From Streptococcus canis (GTDB lineage Bacteria; Bacillota; Bacilli; Lactobacillales; Streptococcaceae): 64,000 nucleotides of DNA. Each line of letters starts with the position of its first letter. Position 1 is the first letter of the stretch. The notes below the pieces were generated by a model. It worked only from the letters and a program-made list of their open reading frames with translations, was not told where the DNA came from and searched no databases. Positions 57,035-64,000 of the stretch are shown here, piece after piece. The stretch spans positions 1,489,501-1,553,500 of the forward strand of contig NZ_LR134293.1 of assembly GCF_900636575.1 (NCBI RefSeq), written 5' to 3'. The translations under genes were made by a program, and so were the position numbers.

Positions 57035-57204
57035 AGTTCGTCTTTTTTATAAAGATGGCTTTTTTTGATTATTAAAATTAGTTAATTAACAAACTTTAAT
57101 TTATTGTATAAAAAAATGATCGTGGAAAAATGAACAACATTTTCTAATAAATGGGAAATCACAGCCAGCAAAAAAGAAATAGATAAGAAAAGTGAGCAAG
57201 ATGT

Positions 57205-57233
57205 TTGAAAGCGCTTTTTTACTGTGATATAAT
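57205..57233 (+). promoter_or_regulatory. nox promoter with overlapping cre site
   Basis: TTGAAA, 17 bases and TGA-TATAAT form a strong, extended -10 promoter. The sequence TGAAAGCGCTTTTT (57206-57219) overlaps the -35 box and matches the catabolite response element well, predicting CcpA repression of nox on rapidly used sugar. Confidence 0.7.
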
Positions 57234-57270
57234 ATTCATATATAATATTGTGAAATGAGGAACAAAATAT

Positions 57271-58641
57271 ATGAGTAAAATCGTTGTTGTTGGTGCAAAC
57301 CATGCTGGTACGGCCTGTATCAAAACTATGTTAACAAACTACGGTGATGCTAATGAGATTGTTGTATTTGACCAAAACTCAAATATTTCATTTTTAGGCT
57401 GTGGTATGGCGCTTTGGATTGGTGAACAAATTGCTGGACCAGAAGGCTTGTTCTATTCTGACAAAGGAGAACTAGAGTCTTTAGGAGCTAAAGTTTACAT
57501 GGAATCACCTGTTCAATCAATCGACTATGATGCTAAAACAGTGACAGCACTTGTGAATGGCAAAGAGCACGTGGAAGCTTATGACAAATTGATTTTTGCA
57601 ACTGGCTCACAACCAATCTTACCACCAATTAAAGGTGCCGAAATCAAAGAAGGATCACTTGAATTTGAAGCAACTCTTGAAAACCTTCAATTTGTTAAGT
57701 TATACCAAAACTCAGCTGATGTAATTGCAAAGCTTGAAAACAAAGACATTAAACGTGTAGCTGTTGTTGGTGCAGGTTACATCGGAGTTGAACTGGCTGA
57801 AGCTTTCCAACGTAAAGGCAAAGAAGTGGTTCTCATTGATGTCATGGACACTTGTTTGACAGGTTATTATGACCGTGATTTGACTGACTTAATGTCTAAG
57901 AATATGGAAGAGCATGGTATTCAACTAGCTTTTGGCGAAACGGTTAAAGAAGTAGCTGGTAATGGTAAAGTTGAAAAAATCATCACTGATAAAAATGAAT
58001 ATGATGTGGATATGGTTATCCTTGCTGTTGGTTTCCGTCCAAACACAGCCCTCGGTAATGGCAAGATTGAGCTTTTCCGTAATGGTGCTTTCCTTGTTAA
58101 CAAACGTCAAGAAACTTCTATTCCAGATGTTTATGCCATTGGTGATTGCGCAACTATCTATGATAACGCAACTCGCGACACAAACTACATTGCTTTAGCT
58201 TCAAATGCTGTTCGTACAGGAATTGTAGCAGCACATAACGCTTGTGGCACAGACCTTGAAGGAATTGGTGTCCAAGGATCAAACGGTATTTCAATTTATG
58301 GCTTGCACATGGTATCAACTGGTCTGACCCTTGAAAAAGCTACACGACTTGGTTTTGATGCTGCAGTGACTGAATACACTGATAATCAAAAACCTGAGTT
58401 TATTGAGCATGGTAACTTCCCAGTGACCATTAAGATTGTTTACGATAAAGACTCACGTCGTATCTTGGGTGCTCAAATGGCAGCCCGCGAAGATATGTCA
58501 ATGGGAATTCACATGTTCTCACTTGCTATCCAAGAAGGAGTGACCATTGAAAAGTTGGCATTAACCGATATTTTCTTCTTGCCACACTTCAACAAACCTT
58601 ACAATTACATCACAATGGCAGCACTTGGTGCCAAAGACTAA
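57271..58641 (+). CDS. nox: NADH oxidase (water-forming)
   Basis: FAD enzyme that oxidises NADH with O2 to water, regenerating NAD and removing oxygen. The redox-active cysteine is C44 in [13 protein letters not shown] motif [13 protein letters not shown] at the N-terminus, NADH motif [17 protein letters not shown] around residue 165, and [13 protein letters not shown] follow. The 456-residue length is that of streptococcal Nox. It is convergent with ldh, both competing for NADH. Confidence 0.95.
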   Translation: MSKIVVVGANHAGTACIKTMLTNYGDANEIVVFDQNSNISFLGCGMALWIGEQIAGPEGLFYSDKGELESLGAKVYMESPVQSIDYDAKTVTALVNGKEHVEAYDKLIFATGSQPILPPIKGAEIKEGSLEFEATLENLQFVKLYQNSADVIAKLENKDIKRVAVVGAGYIGVELAEAFQRKGKEVVLIDVMDTCLTGYYDRDLTDLMSKNMEEHGIQLAFGETVKEVAGNGKVEKIITDKNEYDVDMVILAVGFRPNTALGNGKIELFRNGAFLVNKRQETSIPDVYAIGDCATIYDNATRDTNYIALASNAVRTGIVAAHNACGTDLEGIGVQGSNGISIYGLHMVSTGLTLEKATRLGFDAAVTEYTDNQKPEFIEHGNFPVTIKIVYDKDSRRILGAQMAAREDMSMGIHMFSLAIQEGVTIEKLALTDIFFLPHFNKPYNYITMAALGAKD

Positions 58642-58657
58642 TACCTGATAGGAAGAG

Positions 58658-58689
58658 GCCAGAGCAGTTTAGCTGTACTGGCTTTTTTT
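58658..58689 (+). terminator. nox terminator
   Basis: GCCAG and CTGGC enclose an inner CAG/CTG pairing, followed by T7. Confidence 0.85.
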
Positions 58690-58796
58690 AAAATAGTTGT
58701 CGCAAAAGGACACTTTTATGCTAGTTGTTTGCCCCTGAAAAATCCTAAACTTTTATTATTCTCTTATAGCACGTTGGAAAAGGAATATCAGACAAA

Positions 58797-58824
58797 ACAA
58801 AAAGAGACCTCGGTCTCTTTTTGT
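58797..58824. terminator. ldh terminator
   Basis: A perfect 13 bp inverted repeat (ACAAAAAGAGACC and its complement) around a TC loop, immediately after the ldh stop. It can act on either strand. Confidence 0.85.
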
Positions 58825-58826
58825 AA

Positions 58827-59846
<1,020 letters not shown>

Positions 59847-59918
59847 TCATACGATTTTATTTTAACATATTGGGATATGTTTGTCATGGAATTCAGGAAA
59901 ATAATGAAAATTGTTTTC

Positions 59919-59932
59919 TGATAACGCTTCCT
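59919..59932. promoter_or_regulatory. cre-like site between ldh and gyrA
   Basis: TGATAACGCTTCCT, on the minus strand AGGAAGCGTTATCA, matches the CcpA site consensus at most positions. It lies about 110 bases upstream of ldh and 70 of gyrA; position relative to the ldh transcript start is unknown. Confidence 0.5.
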
Positions 59933-59955
59933 ATAAGAAAAAAATAAGGATTTTA

Positions 59956-59964
59956 TGGTATAAT
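59956..59964 (+). promoter_or_regulatory. Extended -10 promoter of gyrA
   Basis: TGG followed by TATAAT; the transcript start would be near 59971, about 30 bases ahead of the ATG. Confidence 0.55.
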
Positions 59965-60001
59965 TAACTGTAGTATTGACTAGAAAAGGAGCATTCCTTA
60001 A

Positions 60002-62509
60002 ATGCAAGATAGAAATTTAATTGACGTCAATCTGACAAGTGAAATGAAGACAAGTTTCATTGACTATGCCATGAGTGTTATCGTGGCAAGGGCATTGCCA
60101 GATGTGCGTGACGGCCTAAAACCCGTTCATCGTCGTATTCTTTACGGCATGAATGAACTTGGTGTGATGCCTGATAAACCACATAAAAAATCTGCTCGTA
60201 TTACTGGTGATGTTATGGGTAAATATCACCCACATGGGGATTCTTCTATTTACGAAGCCATGGTTCGTATGGCGCAATGGTGGAGTTACCGTCACATGCT
60301 TGTTGATGGCCATGGGAACTTTGGTTCTATGGATGGCGATGGTGCTGCGGCACAACGTTACACCGAAGCACGCATGAGTAAAATTGCACTTGAATTATTA
60401 AGAGATATTAATAAAAACACGGTTGATTTTCAAGACAACTATGATGGCAGCGAGAGGGAACCTTTGGTATTGCCAGCTCGCTTTCCTAATCTATTGGTCA
60501 ATGGGGCGACCGGTATTGCCGTGGGAATGGCAACTAACATTCCGCCTCACAACTTGGCAGAGTCTATTGATGCTGTCAAGATGGTAATGGAACATCCAGA
60601 CTGTACAACAAGAGAATTGATGGAAGTGATTCCTGGACCTGACTTTCCAACCGGTGCCCTTGTCATGGGGCGCTCCGGTATTCATAGGGCTTATGATACT
60701 GGTAAAGGTTCTATTGTTTTACGCTCACGGACAGAGATTGAGACAACCAAGACAGGTCGTGAACGCATTGTTGTCACAGAATTCCCCTATGGGGTCAATA
60801 AAACGAAAGTGCATGAGCACATTGTTCGTCTTGCCCAAGAAAAACGCATCGAAGGGATTACAGCTGTTCGTGACGAATCTAGCCGTGAGGGTGTGCGTTT
60901 TGTCATCGAAATTCGTCGTGATGCCTCTGCTAGCGTGATTTTGAATAACCTTTTCAAATTAACTAGCCTTCAGACGAATTTCAGTTTTAATATGTTGGCT
61001 ATTGAAAATGGTGTGCCTAAAATTTTATCATTAAGACAAATTATTGATAACTACATTAGCCACCAAAAAGAGGTGATTACTCGCCGTACTCAGTTTGATA
61101 AGGACAAGGCAGAAGCTAGAGCTCATATCTTAGAAGGCTTACTGATTGCCCTTGATCATTTAGATGAAGTGATTGCTATTATTCGTAATAGTGAGACAGA
61201 TGTTATTGCTCAGGCAGAATTAATGTCACGTTTCAACTTGTCTGAACGCCAAAGCCAGGCTATTTTAGATATGCGTTTACGTCGTTTGACTGGTTTGGAA
61301 CGTGATAAGATTCAATCAGAATATGATGATCTGTTGACCTTGATTGCTGACCTAGCTGATATTTTAGCCAAACCAGAACGCATTGTCACCATCATCAAAG
61401 AAGAAATGGATGAGATTAAGCGTAAATACGCTAATCCACGCCGTACAGAATTAATGATTGGTGAAGTCCTCTCTCTAGAAGATGAAGACTTAATCGAAGA
61501 AGAAGATGTTTTAATTACCTTGTCAAATAAAGGTTACATCAAGCGTCTTGCTCAAGATGAATTTCGTGCCCAGAAACGTGGTGGACGTGGCGTCCAAGGA
61601 ACTGGGGTCAACGATGACGATTTTGTACGTGAGTTGGTATCAACTAGCACCCATGATACCTTGCTCTTCTTTACGAATTTTGGGCGTGTCTATCGTTTGA
61701 AAGCTTATGAGATTCCTGAATACGGTCGTACAGCTAAAGGGCTCCCGATAGTTAATTTACTGAAATTAGAAGATGGTGAGACTATTCAAACCATTATCAA
61801 TGCTCGCAAAGAAGAGACTGCGGGTAAATCTTTCTTCTTTACAACTAAACAAGGCGTTGTCAAACGTACAGAAGTTTCAGAATTTAATAATATCCGTCAA
61901 AACGGACTTCGTGCGCTCAACTTGAAAGAGGGAGACCAACTAATTAATGTGTTGTTGACAGACGGTCAAGACGATATTATTATTGGAACTCAGTCCGGCT
62001 ATTCTGTTCGCTTTAATGAAGCAAGTATCCGCAACATGGGCCGATCAGCTACAGGTGTTCGCGGAGTCAAACTACGGGAAGAGGATCGCGTTGTCGGTGC
62101 GTCACGTATTCAAGATAAGCAAGAAGTTCTAGTAATTACCGAAAATGGCTATGGTAAACGAACCAGTGCCACAGAATACCCAACAAAAGGTAGAGGTGGT
62201 AAAGGGATAAAAACAGCTAATATTACCCCTAAAAATGGTCAATTAGCTGGGTTGGTTACCGTAGATGGTACAGAAGATATTATGGTTATCACTAACAAAG
62301 GTGTTATTATTCGTACAAGTGTTGCCAATATCTCCCAAACAGGTCGTGCTACTCTGGGTGTCAAGGTCATGAAGTTAGATGCGGACGCTAAAATTGTTAC
62401 ATTTGCTTTAGTAGAAACAGAAGACGAGGAAGTTGTTCTTGCTGACAATCAAGAAGTAGTGTCGGGAGAGGCAACAGTAAGTAATAGTGAGGAAATAGAG
62501 AATGGCTAA
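60002..62509 (+). CDS. gyrA: DNA gyrase subunit A
   Basis: DNA-breaking subunit of gyrase, which introduces negative supercoils. The catalytic tyrosine is Y120 ([12 protein letters not shown]). The quinolone-determining residues are S81 and E85 ([12 protein letters not shown]), the wild-type, sensitive state. The C-terminal domain holds the pinwheel repeats and the GyrA box, [10 protein letters not shown], around residue 525, which separates it from ParC. 835 residues with an acidic tail. It overlaps srtA by eight bases, so the sortase is made from the same message. Confidence 0.96.
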   Translation: MQDRNLIDVNLTSEMKTSFIDYAMSVIVARALPDVRDGLKPVHRRILYGMNELGVMPDKPHKKSARITGDVMGKYHPHGDSSIYEAMVRMAQWWSYRHMLVDGHGNFGSMDGDGAAAQRYTEARMSKIALELLRDINKNTVDFQDNYDGSEREPLVLPARFPNLLVNGATGIAVGMATNIPPHNLAESIDAVKMVMEHPDCTTRELMEVIPGPDFPTGALVMGRSGIHRAYDTGKGSIVLRSRTEIETTKTGRERIVVTEFPYGVNKTKVHEHIVRLAQEKRIEGITAVRDESSREGVRFVIEIRRDASASVILNNLFKLTSLQTNFSFNMLAIENGVPKILSLRQIIDNYISHQKEVITRRTQFDKDKAEARAHILEGLLIALDHLDEVIAIIRNSETDVIAQAELMSRFNLSERQSQAILDMRLRRLTGLERDKIQSEYDDLLTLIADLADILAKPERIVTIIKEEMDEIKRKYANPRRTELMIGEVLSLEDEDLIEEEDVLITLSNKGYIKRLAQDEFRAQKRGGRGVQGTGVNDDDFVRELVSTSTHDTLLFFTNFGRVYRLKAYEIPEYGRTAKGLPIVNLLKLEDGETIQTIINARKEETAGKSFFFTTKQGVVKRTEVSEFNNIRQNGLRALNLKEGDQLINVLLTDGQDDIIIGTQSGYSVRFNEASIRNMGRSATGVRGVKLREEDRVVGASRIQDKQEVLVITENGYGKRTSATEYPTKGRGGKGIKTANITPKNGQLAGLVTVDGTEDIMVITNKGVIIRTSVANISQTGRATLGVKVMKLDADAKIVTFALVETEDEEVVLADNQEVVSGEATVSNSEEIENG

Positions 62510-63251
62510 AAAACAAGGTCGTCAAAAACGAAAATCCATGTCTTGGGGAAGAAAGTTACTGATTGCTGTGCTTCTAATCATCGGTTTAGCTTTACTTTTT
62601 AATAAACCTATTCGTAATACGTTAATTGCTTGGAATTCTAACAAATACCAAGTGACTAAAGTCTCGAAAAAAGACATTAAAAAGAATAAAGAGGCTAAAT
62701 CCACGTTTGATTTTCAAGCTGTAGAGCCAGTTAGTACAGAAGCAGTTTTACAAGCCCAAATGGCTGCTCAACAGCTTCCAGTAATAGGTGGTATTGCAAT
62801 ACCAGATGTTGGTATTAACTTGCCGATTTTTAAAGGACTAGGAAATGTTGAGTTAATTTATGGAGCAGGAACCATGAAAGAAGACCAAGTTATGGGAGGA
62901 GAGAATAATTATTCTCTGGCTAGTCACCATATCTTTGGGATTACTGGCTCATCACAAATGCTATTTTCACCACTTGAAAGAGCTAAAAATGGGATGGCAA
63001 TCTATTTAACCGATAAAGAAAAAATTTACGAATACATTATCAATGACGTTTCGACAGTTGCCCCTGAACGAGTTGATGTGATTTACGATACTCCGGGTGT
63101 CAAGGAGGTTACCTTAGTCACCTGTACGGATTTAGAAGCAACAGAGCGTATTATTGTCAAAGGTCAGTTAAAAACAGAATATAACTTTGATCAGGCACCT
63201 GCAGAGATATTGAAAGCATTTAGCCATTCGTACAATCAAGTATCAACCTAA
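62502..63251 (+). CDS. srtA: Sortase A
   Basis: Housekeeping transpeptidase that joins LPXTG surface proteins, including virulence factors, to peptidoglycan. It has one N-terminal membrane span ([15 protein letters not shown], residues about 19-34), the catalytic cysteine in [13 protein letters not shown], histidine in SLASHHIFG, and arginine in ERIIVKG. 249 residues, the usual length. It starts within the end of gyrA, a linkage known in streptococci. The sequence differs from the S. pyogenes SrtA I remember at many positions, suggesting a sister species. Confidence 0.95.
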   Translation: MAKKQGRQKRKSMSWGRKLLIAVLLIIGLALLFNKPIRNTLIAWNSNKYQVTKVSKKDIKKNKEAKSTFDFQAVEPVSTEAVLQAQMAAQQLPVIGGIAIPDVGINLPIFKGLGNVELIYGAGTMKEDQVMGGENNYSLASHHIFGITGSSQMLFSPLERAKNGMAIYLTDKEKIYEYIINDVSTVAPERVDVIYDTPGVKEVTLVTCTDLEATERIIVKGQLKTEYNFDQAPAEILKAFSHSYNQVST

Positions 63252-63266
63252 AGGAAAGACTGTTTT

Positions 63267-63307
63267 AAAAGTAGGAGTGTGGTATTGACATCACACTCTG
63301 CTTTTTC
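63267..63307 (+). terminator. gyrA-srtA terminator
   Basis: AGTGTG and CACACT pair around a ten-base loop, extended by an outer AAAAG/CTTTT helix, followed by T-rich sequence. It precedes the ribosome site of the next gene by only a few bases. Confidence 0.75.
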
Positions 63308-63326
63308 TTTTGAAAGGAGATTAACC

Positions 63327-63740
63327 GTGAAATTGGATGCTATCCATCATGTGGCTATTATCGTATCAGATTACGAAGCCTCAAAAGACTTTTATGTGAA
63401 CAAGCTAGGATTTAGTATCATTCGGGAAAATCATAGGCCAGAGAGGCACGATTACAAGCTGGATTTAGCTTGCGGTCAGATTGAATTGGAAATTTTTGGA
63501 AATGTGACTAGCGATTCAGCTTATCAGGCTCCTCCTAAACGGGTTGGCAGGCCAGAATTTGAGAGAGAAGCGTGTGGCTTAAGGCATTTGGCTTTTCGCG
63601 TCAAGCATATTGAAGATTATGTGGAAGAGCTAAAGCGTCTGGGTATTTCGGTTGAGCCAATCAGGTATGATGATTATACTGGGGAGAAGATGACCTTCTT
63701 TTTTGATCCAGATGGCCTTCCCTTAGAATTACACGAATGA
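63327..63740 (+). CDS. VOC/glyoxalase-family protein
   Basis: 137-residue metal-binding protein of the vicinal oxygen chelate superfamily: LDAIHHVAIIVSDYEASKDFYVNKLGF at the N-terminus (metal His), IELEIFG (Glu), CGLRHLAFRVKHIEDYVEELK (His) and DPDGLPLELHE (Glu) at the C-terminus. The four ligands are in the right order. It may be a lactoylglutathione lyase-like enzyme, though streptococci of this group lack obvious proof of that activity. Start GTG 63327 lies behind AAAGGAG; the longer in-frame version reads through the terminator. Confidence 0.85.
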   Translation: MKLDAIHHVAIIVSDYEASKDFYVNKLGFSIIRENHRPERHDYKLDLACGQIELEIFGNVTSDSAYQAPPKRVGRPEFEREACGLRHLAFRVKHIEDYVEELKRLGISVEPIRYDDYTGEKMTFFFDPDGLPLELHE

Positions 63741-63806
63741 AAACTTCAGCCCCCTTATTAGCCCTAAGAAAATCAAGCAAGGAGTTATAGTATAGTTTTT
63801 TTACAT

Positions 63807-63822
63807 CTTATCAAATGATAAG
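63807..63822 (+). promoter_or_regulatory. Palindrome next to the lipoprotein promoter
   Basis: CTTATCA and TGATAAG are perfect inverted arms around AA, ending four bases before the -35 box. A further half-site, TGATAA, overlaps the -10 region (63846-63851). It is a likely repressor site of unknown identity. Confidence 0.5.
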
Positions 63823-63825
63823 AGA

Positions 63826-63854
63826 TTGACAAAATCATTAAAGGATGATAAACT
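63826..63854 (+). promoter_or_regulatory. Promoter of the terminal lipoprotein gene
   Basis: TTGACA, 17 bases, TAAACT, about 30 bases ahead of the ATG. Confidence 0.65.
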
Positions 63855-63884
63855 GAATATGATTAACTAGTTAAGAGAGTGACG

Positions 63885-64000
63885 ATGAGAAAAAACTTTA
63901 TTGCGACAATAACGTTTCTAGCGACAAGCCTGATTTTATTTGTTTTATCAGGTTGCCAGCCAGATTCTAAAACAAAGACCGAGGGTCTTCACATTAAAAC
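63885..64000 (+). CDS. Lipoprotein, 5' end only (runs off the window)
   Basis: The first 38 codons read MRKNFIATITFLATSLILFV, then LSGCQPDSKTKTEG. LSGC is a lipobox, so the mature protein is anchored by its cysteine to the outer face of the membrane. The start follows AAGAGAGTG. What follows the cysteine is a hydrophilic linker, as in solute-binding proteins or surface peptidases. The function cannot be told from this fragment. Confidence 0.8.
   Translation, partial: MRKNFIATITFLATSLILFVLSGCQPDSKTKTEGLHIK

Noticed and set aside
63279..63326. N-terminal extension of the VOC protein
   Set aside because: It would be translated through the srtA terminator and lacks a ribosome site; GTG 63327 has AAAGGAG at proper distance.

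Overview
The window is a 64 kb piece of a low-GC Gram-positive chromosome, almost certainly a pyogenic-group Streptococcus. The evidence is the gene order (parE-parC, folC-E-P-B-K, potABCD, guaC, xpt-pbuX, tdk-prfA-prmC-glyA, nox / ldh / gyrA-srtA) and near-identity of many proteins to S. pyogenes as I remember them. The sortase A reading differs from the S. pyogenes SrtA I recall at roughly a tenth of positions, so a close relative such as S. dysgalactiae or S. canis is more likely than S. pyogenes itself. This is recall, not a search.

Layout. 1-8.8 kb: pyrC, plsY, topoisomerase IV (parE, a frameshifted unknown gene, parC), ilvE. 8.8-12 kb: a small repeat element, an IS200-type insertion whose transposase has a stop codon, a DUF2969 gene, tRNA-Tyr and tRNA-Gln, rpsA, and an inverted second copy of the repeat. 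12-17.2 kb: dacA, a polysaccharide deacetylase, then a decayed threonine pathway (hom and thrB pseudogenes) with an intact toxin-antitoxin pair sitting inside the hom remnant. 17.2-20.9 kb: a folate operon. 21-25.7 kb: murB and the spermidine/putrescine importer potABCD, followed by a malic enzyme remnant. 26-31.9 kb: a ClC channel, a frameshifted AraC regulator, a GDSL hydrolase, an AI-2E-type membrane protein, radC. 31.9-36.8 kb, mostly minus strand: a C26 peptidase, rex, two small DUF genes, a cysteine desulfurase, prs, a CYTH protein. 36.9-44.9 kb: relQ-nadK-rlu-pta, an SDR enzyme, an unknown gene, and a glycine betaine/choline type ABC importer. 45-48.3 kb: guaC behind a PurBox-like site, then xpt-pbuX behind a guanine riboswitch. 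48.4-57 kb: third repeat copy, apbE, a tautomerase, tdk-prfA-prmC-sua5-GNAT-glyA-NA37-lysozyme-like, and an ABC exporter pseudogene. 57-64 kb: nox, ldh, gyrA-srtA, a VOC protein, and the start of a lipoprotein gene.

Themes. The metabolic genes fit a fermentative streptococcus: lactate dehydrogenase and NADH oxidase recycle NADH, Rex senses NADH/NAD, and cre-like sites near nox and between ldh and gyrA suggest CcpA control. Purine salvage is clustered (guaC, xpt, pbuX). Amino acid biosynthesis is being lost (hom, thrB, a malic enzyme copy).

The most unusual feature is a ~173 bp repeat present three times (8863, 11709 inverted, 48371). Each copy lies at the end of a gene beside a duplicated intrinsic terminator hairpin and carries two terminator-like hairpins, one usable on each strand. 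It looks like a small non-autonomous mobile element that targets, and replaces, transcription terminators. A second candidate is an orphan consensus promoter at 42248-42276 with a possible small RNA behind it.
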